A DNA stretch of 64,000 nucleotides from Diphasiastrum complanatum (GCA_029204225.1 CM055110.1:37404960-37468959); one strand, 5' to 3'; positions 1 to 10,088 are shown, counted from the stretch's first letter. A program made the numbers and translations. The notes: generated by a model from the letters alone, not told the origin.

Positions 1-380
1 ATTAGGAGTAGACTAATCTTATTAGTACTCACAAAACACCAAACACAAGAGGAAGAAGATGAATCACAAAAGCAATGAACGGAACTGATCTGTATTGAAT
101 TAATAATGAAGGAGGGCGCCCATCTGCTCTTATAGAGACTTGACTAAACTCTAAGGCAAAAGCTATTTGCCTAAAATACAGTTTGGCAAAAGCAATTATG
201 CCTATTACTAAATCTCAGAAATAGCAATCTATATAAAATAGTATTCTATACTAATCTAGCAAAATTGGTACTTAGGTACCTATACTAAAAATAGGTAGTA
301 CCTATACTAAAAATAAAAATAGGCTTTCTAGCACGCAGGCTGGTCTCTACAATTAATTAATTAACCATTAATTCCTAACA
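1..380 (-). repeat. 3' LTR of copia A, truncated by window start
   Basis: It matches 10,568-11,140 nearly base for base apart from an extra 195-bp insertion in the right copy. On the minus strand it begins TGTTAGGAAT directly after the purine tract at 381-390. About 25 bases of its far end lie outside the window. Confidence 0.9.
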
Positions 381-391
381 CTCCCCCTTAA
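381..391 (-). other. Polypurine tract of copia A
   Basis: On the minus strand this reads AAGGGGGAG immediately before the LTR start TGTTAGG. This is the usual copia plus-strand priming site. Confidence 0.8.
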
Positions 392-491
392 TAGATAATT
401 GATTATCAATAAGACCTAGGAATCTCCTGATTTTCATGACCAAGTCCTTTTGTGAAGATATTTGCAACTTGATAATTGGTGTTGCAGTAGA

Positions 492-794
492 TCAACCAGC
501 TTCATACTTATCTATACCATTAGACTTAAACTTGGTTATATAAATCCACTTGCAACCTGCTGGAAATACAACAAGATCCCATGTCTCGTTTTTCATAATA
601 GAACTGTACTCCTCATCCATAGCCGTATTCCAAACTTGTTTCTTTGCATCATCTTCATAAAATAAAGGATCCTTTGAATCCAACACTGAAGCCATAAACA
701 CATAACACGTTTCTTCACCATCTTCACAATAGTTGACACTTGAACGTGTCAATCTCTTAGCTCCTTGTTGACTCGATTCTCCCTCATCCAACAT
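492..794 (-). pseudogene. Copia A reverse transcriptase, N-terminal fragment
   Basis: A 100-residue frame contains the copia RT entry region: the block MDEEYSSIMKNETWDLV followed by GCKWIYITKFKSNG. In intact elements this reads as the substrate-clamping start of RVT_2. The catalytic YVDD box and everything after it are absent, because the frame runs straight toward the 3' LTR. It lies just after a gag piece with no protease or integrase between, so a large internal deletion has joined gag to RT. It is not expected to be functional. Confidence 0.85.
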
Positions 795-804
795 TTGACT
801 ATCT

Positions 805-1332
805 TTATAGTCTCAAACTAGACATCAAGTTTTGTCTTCGTAACTCTTCTTGAAGTAGCAAACCATTCATCTCGTCAAATGTCAGCGATCTCTCCCTCAA
901 ACTCAGTGTCATAACAAAGTTTTGATATTGAAATGGTAAGCTATTCAAAACAATTTGTATAAGAGTATTGTCAAGTACAATTTCCCGTATAGAAGACAAC
1001 TGATCTCTTAGATCCTTCACCCTGGTAATAAAATCCGTAATGGATTTTTCTGATTCCATTTTCAAGATATGAAGTTTATTATTCAAGAACAGAGTTCGAG
1101 ACTTACTCACGGTTTCATATGTATTCCTAAGAATATCCCATGCATCCTTAGGCCGGACTACATTCCTGCTCAGAGGAATAACCTTATCCTTCACAGATAA
1201 GTTGATATGATGTGCACGTTGCGCCCGTTTCTCAAATATCCTTCTATCTTGATCATTGAGATTTTGAGCCATTACCTCACAATTTCCCAATAATCCCTGT
1301 CCATAAGTATATTCTTCAGTTTGAACTTCCAC
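805..1332 (-). pseudogene. Copia A gag (UBN2-type) fragment
   Basis: The 175-residue frame carries the plant copia gag core (UBN2/retrotran_gag_2). Landmarks are AWDILRNTYETVSKSRT, the LHILKMESEKSITDF helix, LRDQLSSI, and the C-terminal block LTFDEMNGLLLQEELRRQ. Gag would form the particle that packages element RNA. The zinc knuckle that should follow is missing. A second, shorter copy of its first half lies upstream at 2,251-2,479, so this part of the element was tandemly duplicated. Confidence 0.88.
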
Positions 1333-1440
1333 AAGCTTTAGTTAGATCCATCTAACTTGCTTGACTCCGGAAGAGCAGATTCATGAAGGCTCCCCATCGT
1401 TGTCTTACACAGATGATGGGCTTTCCACTAAGAATATACT

Positions 1441-2245
1441 TGCATGCAACAAAATTTGAGGATATCTTCCTGAGATAATACTTGCCCAATTGTTGTCTTC
1501 CCTGGATATCACCTGTCCAAATATTGCATGCAACAATTTTTTAGAGATATTTCTCAGATAATACCTGCCCAATTGTTGCTTTCCCTGGATATCACATGTC
1601 CAGATCTTTCATGCAACAATTTTTTAAGGATATTTCCTGTCCAGATCTTGCCTATCTGGTTTCTGCTTGTCCCAGATACTGCCTTCCTCAGTTCTGCCTG
1701 CATGCAGAAATCCAGTTAGCACCTGCCCTGAATGAGACCTGTCTCGGTCTCTGCTGCCTCAGATCAAACTTTCTGATTGATGTTGCCTCAGCTACTGCCT
1801 TCCGTAGCTACTGCTGCCCTCAAGAAAATCTGCAACAGACCTGTCTAGTTGCTGCTGCCTCAGATACTGCCTTCCCTAGTTGTTGCCGCCCTCAAGAAGA
1901 CCTGCAAACAGACCTGTCTGGTTGCTGCCGCCCTCAGGAACACCTGCCCTGGTTGCTACTACCTCAGGTACTGCCTGTCTGATCACTATTTCCTCAGGTA
2001 CTGTCTGTCCAGGTAATCACCTGCCCTGGATATTACCTGCACAAATACTACTGCCCTCAGAAGCCACCTGTTGAGGTACTGTCGCCCCCAGAAGGACCTG
2101 CAACAGACCTGCCGCCCTCAGAAGCCACTTGCAACAGATCTGCCTGTCCTCAAAAACCACCTGCACCAAATCTGCCGCCCTCAGATAAATCCTTCTCAGG
2201 TACTGCCGCCCTCAGGTAAAGCTTGCTCCAGTTGTGACCTGCACC
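1441..2245. repeat. Degenerate minisatellite in copia A, left block
   Basis: The first part repeats an about 83-bp unit built around TGCATGCAACAATTTTTT, GATAATACCTGCCCAATTG and CTGGATATCACCTGTCC (starts near 1,441, 1,526 and 1,608). From about 1,670 it changes to shorter degenerate units around GCCCTCAG and CCACCTGCAACAGATCTG. Frames in either strand here are repeat translations, not genes. The same array continues at 9,106-9,780, on the other side of the nested chromovirus. Confidence 0.8.
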
Positions 2246-2250
2246 AGAAT

Positions 2251-2479
2251 ATGTATTCCTAAGAATATCCCATGCATCCTTAGGCCCAACTGCATTCCTG
2301 ATCAGAGGAATAACCTTATCCTTCGCGGATAAGTTGATGATATGATGTGCACGTTGCACCCGTTTCTCAAATATCCTTCTATTTTGATCTTTGAGATTTT
2401 GAGCCATCACCTCTTGTCCCGTGACAATTTCCCAATAATCCCTGGCCATAGGTATATTCTTCAGTTTGAACTTCCACAA
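2251..2479 (-). pseudogene. Second partial copy of copia A gag 5' end
   Basis: This repeats the gag start seen at 1,116-1,332, including VMAQNLKDQNRRIFEKR, AHHIINLSAKDKVIPL and DAWDILRNTY. It then runs at about 2,250 into minisatellite sequence. The DNA upstream of the gag start (2,480-2,664) likewise repeats 1,333-1,500. This is a tandem duplication of about 1.1 kb inside the element; differences between the copies show that it is not recent. Confidence 0.85.
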
Positions 2480-2664
2480 GCTGTAGTTAGATCCATCTAA
2501 CTTGCTTGACTCCGGAAGAACAAGTTCATGAAGGCTCTCCTATCGTTGTCTTACACAAATAATGGGCTTTCCACTAAGAATATACTTGCATGCAACAGTA
2601 TTTGAGGATATCTTCCTTAGATAATACTTGCCCAATTGTTGCCTTCCTTGGATATCACTTGTCC

Positions 2665-2986
2665 AGTTACGAATGCAACCACAACTGATCTAGAGCTAAG
2701 CTATGAAAGCATCACATAAGCAAGACTTAACCCTAGAAAGCAGGAAAGAGAGATTAAGGAGACTAAAGAGAGAGATGAATATCATCAGCTAAATAACAAA
2801 TGACACAGATTCCCTACTTATAGCCTAAAGGAAGCCCTAAAAAGGAAGCTTCCAGTGGCAAGGGCTTAACTAGGAGGGATAATAGTGCACCCTCCACGAA
2901 GGCCCCCACTCTTCAGTAATGAAAAAGGGCCCAAGGCCTGCTTATGCATAAAGTAAAGTAAATGTAAATGGACCGAGTCCATAACT
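2665..2986 (-). repeat. 3' LTR of chromovirus B
   Basis: It starts AGTTACGAATG and ends CCATAACT, an inverted AGTTA/TAACT pair rather than the usual TG/CA. It matches 8,708-9,100 except for about 70 bp present only in the right copy. The minus-strand purine-rich GTCGAGGAG lies immediately before it. Confidence 0.88.
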
Positions 2987-3030
2987 CTCCTCGACACAAA
3001 AATAAGACCCAACTACCGAAAAGAAAGTGG

Positions 3031-3890
3031 ATCATATAGCAGCAAGCCCTGGTGGATCAACATCTAGAACATCATCTGGTGTAGAGGAATCAACAAGTGT
3101 AGCAAGAGCACGAGCCTGATCCGCAAGTGATGGTGTATGATAAAAGACATCAATAGGCTCCCATGTGGCCTCCTCAATAGGACGACCATCCCACTGAACC
3201 AAAAACTGTATCTGCCGGCGGCGTCAACTATGGTATAGACGAACCTGTAATATAGCAGTAGGTAAAAATAGAAACAACTCGGGAGCAGTAGGAAACTCAG
3301 CATCACAAGGAGCGTCATCCTCAATAGCAGCACGTAATATACTGACATGGAATACATCACAGGCACGTGTGGAAGCAGGAAGCTGTAAGCGATATGTACC
3401 TGGACTAAGAATCTCCAAAATGCGATAAGACCCATGATAACGTGGTGCAAGCTTCTCAGTAGAAGCATGGCCCTAGACAAAATGATGACGTGCAAACCGT
3501 AGGCGTAGATATACCATGTCTCCAAGCTGAAACTCAACATGGCGGCGGTGACGATCAACTGAGGTCTGATAACGCTGCTGAACATGCTGTAAATGAGAAC
3601 TGGCCCGGGTAATAAGTTCACGGGCACCTGATAGAAAGGATGCAAGTGTCACAGGTGTATCCTCAGGAGGAAGAGGAATGCCAGGTAAAAGAGGTGCATA
3701 GCCATGAGATAATAGTGAGACGCCTGTGCTGGTACTAACAGAGCTGTTATAGCTATACTCTGCTAAACATAGATGCTGATCCCAATCCTTCCCAGAAGGA
3801 GTAACAAAGTCCACTGGCGATGAGGAATAGGCCAACTCTGGAGCAAACCAGCAGACTTAGCACGAGAGTACTTATTTCGAAGACAGAAAG
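3031..3890 (-). pseudogene. Chromovirus B integrase C-terminal half and chromodomain
   Basis: Read on the minus strand, the end of the HHCC zinc domain (NKYSRAKSAGLLQ) is followed, with frameshifts, by DWDQHLCLAEYSYNSSVSTS (end of the integrase core), then VDRHRRHVEFQLGDMVYLRL (GPY/F-side region) and PGTYRLQLPASTR with VFHVSILR. The end is a chromodomain with IQFLVQWDGRPIEEATWEPI. These blocks are in different frames, so no intact protein is made. The long overlapping frame at 3,064-3,645 is a shadow of this region. Integrase would insert element cDNA, and the chromodomain would steer it to modified histones. Confidence 0.85.
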
Positions 3891-4386
3891 TGTCATGCCC
3901 ATGACTGATCTCAGGTAGCGTGTCCACGCTAGGGACCGGTAGACCAACAACCCGTAAGTTAATCGTGACTATAAGGAAATTGGGGCCCTTATGTGTACAT
4001 GGTCATAATTAGTGGTTGTAGGCCTAAACACATGGTGGTGGAGTTGGTATGGGTCTATCAGTGAGTCATTAGAGAACTGGATGACGTGGCCCAGATAGGT
4101 TGCAGAGGTGTCCAGTGAGGTGTCACAGTGCACTACTAGGGTTTATAGGCCTTGGAGGGTATAAGTATACCTGCTGGGCTCTCACTAGTGTAAGCTTGAT
4201 TTTGTGAATAGTAGCTACATGCTGCTAGTGTGATTCCTCTTTCCATGACTCTGATTGATCCATAGCTTGGGGGCTAGATCCGTACGATCTAGGATTGGTT
4301 GGGTTGGGTTATCCACCACCCGTTTCGGTGTGTTGTTGCTTTGATTGGTATGCTTAGACTAGTATCCTGTGTTGAGGACTTTATAT
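3891..4386 (+). repeat. LTR of gypsy fragment C
   Basis: It starts TGTCATGCCCATGACTG and ends just before TGGTATCAGAGCC. It includes a TATA-like GGGTATAAGTATACC near 4,159. The exact 3' edge is uncertain by a few bases because no partner LTR is present. Confidence 0.75.
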
Positions 4387-4400
4387 TGGTATCAGAGCCA
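4387..4400 (+). other. Primer binding site (tRNA-iMet type) of C
   Basis: TGGTATCAGAGCC is complementary to the initiator tRNA-Met 3' end and lies directly after the LTR, on the plus strand. Confidence 0.85.
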
Positions 4401-4477
4401 GGTTAAGCAGGATTTTGCCATGGAAAGTGCTGTGTGGAAATCTCGACGTTTTCTCTAACTCTGCTTATGCTTGAAAC

Positions 4478-5481
4478 TAACAAGAAACTCGTAGTGGCCA
4501 AATCTGGTCCTAAAACTGGTTTTAGATACATCTTCCGGATTATCCCTTACGTAGATCAATTTTCGTGAAGTATTTAGCTCCATTCAACCGATCTATGAGA
4601 TCATCCATTCTGGGTAGCGGGTATTTATTTTTAACTGTAAGTTTGTTCAGACCCTTGTAATCAACACATAACTGGAAGCTCCCATCTTTTTTACTCTTAA
4701 GAAGGACAGGTGCTCCCCATGGAGATTTACTTGGTCTTATGTGCCCCATCCTGAGATACTCCTCAATTTGCCTAGCCACTTCCTCCTCTTCCTTTTGACT
4801 AAACCGATATGGTTGTCTGAAGATGGGACGACTATCGGGCAAAGGATCTATCTTATGGTCTATCGATCGAGCGGGTAGTAGTCTATAAGGTAGCTGCTTC
4901 GGAAAAACTTCATTAAACTCTTGTTTTAAATCTTGCAATAGTTGTTGTTCCCGATGCGAATTTTCGGTGTTAAAGCATGAAAATACAGTCACATCACCAA
5001 CATCACAATGCATACGAGATTTTAAAAGCAAATGGAAGAGTTCATACTCAGAATCATGAAGTTTCTCTATTAATTCAGCCGAGGAAATCATCGGCGATGG
5101 AAGTACATCGGTCTCTCCGGAAATAGAGACAATTTGATCTAACTTATCCTTAAATACCATAGTATGGTTTTTAAAATCTATCTCTAAAGAATCTGATTTA
5201 TTGAAAAACCATTCATAGCCCAAGATCACATCAGTCTGGTCTAGATTCATGACATGGAAGTCCAACGGGTCAACATGGTCCTGCATTCGAAGCTCTAAGT
5301 TTAAGACTTTGACATCCCATATTTCAATGTTCGACCCCGAGGCAAGACGGACCACATAACGGTGATCACTGGCCATGGTGGGCACTCGGAGCTTCTGCAC
5401 AAGTTGAGCATTCAAAAAATTGTGAGTACTATTTGAATCAAATAGCACATTTATGTCTTTCCCTAATATGTTGCCTCTCAC
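4478..5481 (-). pseudogene. Gypsy protease and reverse transcriptase N-terminus, broken
   Basis: The 313-residue frame starts with a retropepsin-like domain: [13 protein letters not shown] replaces the family's usual D-S-G/A catalytic triplet, so the protease active site looks altered. DVILGYEWF is the typical flap-side motif. The RT entry follows, with [38 protein letters not shown] and the first catalytic Asp region YFTKIDL. There a deletion of about 17 bp causes a frameshift, and RT homology ends at 4,478. Residues 1-120 are protease and 195-313 are RT. The zinc-knuckle piece upstream is separated by one in-frame TGA. Confidence 0.88.
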
Positions 5482-5745
5482 TCAAAACAATTTATTAGGC
5501 TTGAAAGAAAGTGCACTAAAGTTACAAGCACAAGCACAATTATTTAACAAATTGACTTCCAATTTACTTGCCGGTAAATCCACAGTCATGAAACTTGATG
5601 ACTTTGCTCTCCGTTCAGGGCACTGTTTGGCACGGTGCCCAGGTTTATTGCAGAGGAAACATAGATTCTGTTTGAGCGCCGCCAACCGTGCTTTGTCTTT
5701 TACCACCAGTTTCTTCTTATTCTTTTGCAGGAAGTTCAGAGGCAA
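5482..5745 (-). pseudogene. Gypsy nucleocapsid zinc-knuckle fragment
   Basis: CFLCNKPGHRAKQC is a complete CX2CX4HX4C zinc knuckle, the RNA-binding end of gag. It is followed by the protease of the same family after a TGA stop at 5,482-5,484. Gag upstream of this piece was not recognised. Confidence 0.85.
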
Positions 5746-5923
5746 AAGAGTCTGCTGTTTTTTGCAGATTCAATTGCTTTACCAGCGATTTACTGATTGC
5801 TATTGCTTTACTTTGATTACTTTAAAGCATAAGCAAAGTTTCATTGCAAGATTTGCAGGGTTTGCCCTCACTACGCTTGAGAAATAGAGGTTATGCTACC
5901 AAAATTTTCTCTGAAACTCAGTT

Positions 5924-6490
5924 TTGCAGGTTACAACAACTATTTTATGTGTTGATTACAAGGGTCTGAACAAACTTACAGTTAAAAATAAGTACCCGCT
6001 GCCCAGAATGGATGATCTCATAGATCGGTTGAATGAAGCTAAATACTTCACGAAAATTGATCTTCATACGGGATACCATCAGATCAAGATACATCCGGAA
6101 GATGTATCTAAAACCGGTTTTAGGACCAGGTTTGGCCACTACGAGTTTCTTGTTTTGCCCTTTGGTTTGACGAATGCTCCGGCTACTTTCCAGCAAATGA
6201 TGAACGATTTATTTCGTCCATATTTGGGGAAGTTTGTAGTAGTGTTTCTGGACGATATTCTGATCTATAGCAGAACACTCAAAGAGCATGCTAAGCATCT
6301 CCGTACGGTCTTACGTATCTTAAGACAAGAGAAGCTTTATGCGAAAGAATCAAAGTGCGAATTCTTTAAGAAGAAACTTCTTTACCTAGGTCATAAGATC
6401 ACCTCTTTTGGGATCAAGATTGACGAGAAAAAGGTAAAGACGGTAGTGGAATGGCCAGTCCCTAAAATGGTTTGTGAACTTAAGTCATAA
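5924..6490 (+). pseudogene. Gypsy reverse transcriptase, catalytic part
   Basis: This plus-strand piece begins inside RT at [18 protein letters not shown]. It keeps the first catalytic Asp (FTKIDLHTGYHQIKI), FGHYEFLVLPFGLTNAPATF, and the palm motif VVVFLDDILIYS with both Asp residues. It ends in the thumb near KVKTVVEWPVPK. No protease precedes it and no RNase H follows. Its first about 209 bp are an inverted copy of 4,478-4,672, so two RT copies of one family lie in opposite orientations about 1.3 kb apart. The last residues come from the junction with chromovirus B. Confidence 0.88.
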
Positions 6491-7104
6491 TGAGCATCTG
6501 ACAACAATTGGGAATGGATACTCAAGGAACTAGGAATACAAAGAGAACCATAACGATAGAGACGGTGGTCGACAATGGAGTGAACCTGATGAGGATGGGA
6601 CGAAACAGGTGGAGCAGAACATTAAACATCACAAAAATCAGAACATGTAAGGTATGCGGCAGGTAGATCATCAAACCATGTAGGAACAATAGTCACAAGT
6701 GTATTCAACAAAGCTAGAAGATGAGACAATGCATCAAAAACAGTGTTAGCATGACCAGGACGATACAATATAGAAAAATCAAAAGACTGTAAAAATTGCA
6801 ACCAACGAAATTGACAATCACTAAGATCACGCTTAGAAAAGAGATAACGTAAAGACTGCTGATCAGTAACAATGTCAAACGGAACTCGATAAAGATAATG
6901 GCGCCACTTCTTAAGAGCATAGATAATAGCAAGAAGCTCTTTCTCATGCACAAAATAACGTTGCTCAACGTGTAACGTCGGACAAAAGCAGGACGAGTGG
7001 TCGAAGGACGAGGAGACGAAGGGACAATGGAAGGAGCCAGAACAGAAGGGGAAGGTGTAGAGGTGGACGAAGCGGGAAAAGATGAAGCAGAAGGACGGGG
7101 TCAA
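6470..7104 (-). pseudogene. Chromovirus B RNase H and start of integrase
   Basis: RNase H is recognised from YFVHEKELLAIIYALKKWRH, VTDQQSLRYLFSKRDLS and the hybrid-binding end FSILYRPGHANTVFDALS. Downstream, in another frame, VDHRLYRYGSLCIPS and LLSDAHYDLSSQ mark the integrase HHCC domain, cut by insertion C at about 6,470. Upstream, the frame runs into a low-complexity Ser/Pro linker of gag, so the deletion of nucleocapsid, protease and RT falls near 6,970-7,100. Confidence 0.85.
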
Positions 7105-7142
7105 GAGAAGCGGGAAGGAAGGATGTCAAAGTACTTGTGCTG

Positions 7143-7770
7143 TTAAGTATTGGCAAAAGACATCGCCTCAACAAGTGTGGGGGGACGGAAGGAAGAAACA
7201 TCATAACGTAAGGCACCACGAAGTCCAACAATGTAACGAGAAATAAGCTCAATGGGCTGTAGATCTGTGAAAAGATAAGAAAACTCCGTAAACTGATCTG
7301 TATAGGAAGCAAGATCACTGGTCTGAGTGAGACTACTGAATGAATCACACTGGCGGTTGAGCCACTGAGGATCAATCATAGCATGACGGAGGTCACGGCG
7401 AAAGGTAGGCCAAATATGGAGCCCTTCCCGATTAGGATCAGCTCGATAGACCCGCCACCACGTGGCAGCGCGTCCATCTAAGTGTAAAGCAGCCAATTGG
7501 ATCTTCTGAGGATCAGTCTTATGGTAAATATGAAAATAAATGTCAAGCTTAGCTGTGGCTCAGGAACTGGGGGACGTGGAATGAAACCAGGAGGTGGGGT
7601 AGGAGGAATGAACTGTCTACCACCAGGCTGACTAACAGAAGAAGATGGAAATCCAAATGGAGGGGGAGTCCCAAATGAAAGATAAACAGGAGCTTTACCA
7701 GGACCATGAGGCTGTAAAGAATCAATTTGTGACTGCATAGGCAAAGCCGGTCATAACCGTATCTAGGCAA
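7143..7770 (-). pseudogene. Chromovirus B gag
   Basis: Two overlapping minus-strand frames make up a gypsy gag. The N-terminal part (7,478-7,770) is rich in Pro, Gly and Phe. The core retrotransposon gag domain (7,143-7,496) has LDGRAATWWRVYR, WPTFRRDLRHAM, LASYTDQFTEFSYL and ISRYIVGLRGALRYDV. A frameshift separates the two parts. A Ser/Pro-rich linker follows, and no zinc knuckle is present before RNase H. Gag builds the virus-like particle. Confidence 0.85.
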
Positions 7771-8140
7771 AGAATGAGGCCAGAAAGGGTATCATCCATG
7801 CGATGAAACTGATCGGATAGGTTCTTTTGAACAGTCTCACTCGAGGTAGGCGAATGTGCCATAATGAGAAAACTACTAAATGCGAGACAAGACACTAATC
7901 AAGTGGACGAACTGAAGGAGAGGACATAAGTCATCACAACAGGTACGCCAATGAAAAGACGTGACAAATAGTGTAGGTAGTTCCTCGCAACTGCAAACGA
8001 GAGCGTGCTGAAAACGGTAGTAAAATGAAGAGATACCGGGCAACCACCAAATAGAGATAAAAAATGTTATTGGGCCGCTTTGTAGCTGGAAATTATGCAA
8101 AATGAACTACGTATAGGCTGTAGAAAGCTGTTGGAAATGT
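7771..8140 (-). other. Leader of chromovirus B without coding content
   Basis: This lies between the gag start and the leader repeat array. I see no domain in it. Confidence 0.5.
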
Positions 8141-8590
8141 GCACGGACAGCCATCGATCAAATCTGTCAAGGAACTGCGTTGGAGCTGGAAATTTTGCCA
8201 AGTATTGGTGCCAAATGGGGCGCTGGACAGCCACCAAGTAATGTTGCAAGAGATGCTGAAAAAAAAAAAAGGCTTCAAGTAGGCTGAAAAAACAGCAAGT
8301 ATGAGGGTGGACATGGGCGCTGAACAGCCTGCAATCAAATGTGGATTTGGGGTAGCAAACGGAGGCGGAACGAAGTAAAAATTGGAGGGGGATGGGCGCT
8401 GGACAGCCTGCAAACAAGGTGTGAAAAATGGCTGCAAACGGAGACAAAAATGGACGAAAGTAACAGGTATGAAGGGGCTGGACAGCCTGCAAACAAAAGT
8501 GAAGAGAGGGTTGAAAATGAAAGGAGAAATTGATGAAAGAGATGAGGGAATTGGGCACTGGACAGCTTGCAAACAAGCTGAATGTTGCTG
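8141..8590. repeat. About 80-bp tandem repeats in chromovirus B leader
   Basis: The core GCTGGACAGCCTGCAAACAA, with variants, recurs near 8,141, 8,222, 8,319, 8,398, 8,477 and 8,557. Spacing is 79-81 bp except for one step of 97 bp. It lies between primer site and gag, in the untranslated leader where packaging signals normally lie. Long frames across it on both strands are repeat shadows. Confidence 0.8.
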
Positions 8591-8695
8591 AAACAAAGAG
8601 ATGAAAATCCTCAGCAAAGAGAGAAAAAAAAAGGCAGCAAGGAAAATGGGCGCGCAATCAGAAAATCAGATCTGAAATTCAGCAATCAGGAAAGT

Positions 8696-8707
8696 GCTCT
8701 GATACCA
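8696..8707 (-). other. Primer binding site of chromovirus B
   Basis: On the minus strand TGGTATCAGAGC follows the LTR end CGTAACT without a spacer. It matches initiator tRNA-Met. Confidence 0.88.
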
Positions 8708-9100
8708 AGTTACGAATGCAACCACAACTGATCTAGAGCTAAGCTATGAAAGCATCACATAAGCAAGACTTAACCCTAGAAAGCAGGAAAGAGAGATTAA
8801 GGAGACTAAAGAGAGAGATCAATATCATCAGCTGAATAACAAATGACACAGATTCCCTAATTATAGCCTAAAGGAAGCCCTAAAAAGGAAGCTTCCAGTG
8901 GCAAAGGCCCAACTGGGAGGTATAATAGTGCTCCCTCCAAGAAGGCCCCCACTCTCCAATAATATGTCCAAATGTCCAAATAATGAATAATAAGGCCCAA
9001 GGTCAACCATAAAGTCTAAGTGTCAGTAATGAATGAAAAAGGGCCCAAGGCCTGCCTATGCATAAAGTAAAGTAAATGTAAATGCACCAAGTCCATAACT
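8708..9100 (-). repeat. 5' LTR of chromovirus B
   Basis: It matches the left LTR, with the same AGTTACG and CATAACT ends, plus about 70 extra bp near 8,955-9,025. The target duplicate TGTCC follows at 9,101-9,105. Confidence 0.88.
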
Positions 9101-9105
9101 TGTCC

Positions 9106-9780
9106 AGATCTTGCATGCAACAATTTTTTAAGGATATTTCTCAGATAATACCTGCCCGATTGTTGCCTTCCCTGGATATCACCTGTCCAGATCTTGCATG
9201 CAACAATTTTTTAAGGATATCTCCTCTCCAGATCTTGCCTATCTAGTTTCTGCTTGTCCCAAATACTGCCTTCCTCAGTTCTGCCTGCATGCAGAAATCC
9301 AGTTAGCACCTGCCCTAAATGAGATCTGTCCCGGTCTCTGCTGCCTCAGATCAGACTTGTTTGATTGATGTTGCCTCAGATACTGCCTTCCCTAGCTACT
9401 GGTGCCCTCAGGAAAACCAATACGCATAATGCTTTGAACTGGTAACTAGGAACTGTTATGCCGCCTGTCTTGATCACTATTTCCTCAGGTATCGCCTGTC
9501 CAGGAAATCACTTGCTCAGTTACTGCTGCCCTGGATATTATCTACTCAGGTACTGCAATACTGCTATCTTGGAAACCACCTGTTTAGATATAGCCGCCCT
9601 CAGAAGATACCTGTCCAGGGACTACCACTCTCAAAAGCCACCTGCAACAGATCTGCCTGTCCTCAAAAGCCACCTGCAACAAATCTGCCGCCCTCAAATA
9701 AAGCCTTCTTAGGTACTGCCGCCCTCAGATAAAGCCTTCTCCAGTTGTGACCTGCACCAGATGTGACCTCCACCAACACC
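9106..9780. repeat. Degenerate minisatellite in copia A, right block
   Basis: This continues the array of 1,441-2,660 after the chromovirus: the 83-bp unit with TTGCATGCAACAATTTTTT, then GCCCTCAG/CCACCTGCAACAGATCTG units. The phase of the units across the chromovirus, with its TGTCC duplication, shows the array was continuous before insertion. Confidence 0.78.
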
Positions 9781-10088
9781 TTCCGTCGTGGTGGGCCCAA
9801 AAGATCAGAAACCTTTGCCACAAGAGATTCTATTCAAACTTTGAGAGTTCACAAACATTCATACTATTGAAAGAATCAAAAGTTGTATGCAAAACTAGAC
9901 TTCTTGATCTAGATTCTAGAAGAATGGCCTATTCACCAATAAATGAAACTTGTGTATCAATGATCCAACCACAAGAATTCAAAATTGGCTACTTTTGACC
10001 AATTTGACTTGAAACATGCTAATGATCACAAAGATCCACTTTCTACACATGAAATTACTAGATTATCTCCAACTTCATCTGGTAACCT

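Larger units (their letters stand above)
3891..6470 (+). mobile_element. Gypsy fragment C inserted in chromovirus B integrase
   Basis: An LTR starting TGTCATGCCC splits the integrase zinc domain of B, and a primer site follows it. Integrase sequence of B resumes near 6,470 with LLSDAHYDLSSQTI on the minus strand. Between these points lie a protease/RT piece on the minus strand and an RT piece on the plus strand, both of one gypsy family. No second LTR is visible, so C is truncated or rearranged. A fragment of a related LTR occurs at 62,524. Confidence 0.75.
2665..9100 (-). mobile_element. Ty3/gypsy chromovirus B nested in copia A
   Basis: Two direct LTR copies (2,665-2,986 and 8,708-9,100) bound it, and TGTCC is duplicated at 2,660-2,664 and 9,101-9,105. 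On the minus strand the order is 5' LTR, primer site, repeat-rich leader, gag, RNase H, integrase, chromodomain, 3' LTR. Nucleocapsid, protease and reverse transcriptase are deleted: gag's Ser/Pro-rich tail runs directly into RNase H. The C-terminal chromodomain identifies a chromovirus, a group that usually targets heterochromatin. Integrase is itself split by insertion C. The element is non-autonomous and dead. Confidence 0.88.

Noticed and set aside
3064-3645. Long minus-strand frame of 193 hydrophobic residues
   Set aside because: It is the out-of-frame shadow of the chromovirus integrase end and chromodomain, which are recognised in another frame of the same strand.
8067-8657. Minus-strand frames of 174 and 196 residues
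   Set aside because: They run through the 80-bp leader repeats, are rich in Phe/Ser/Pro from composition, and resemble no protein.
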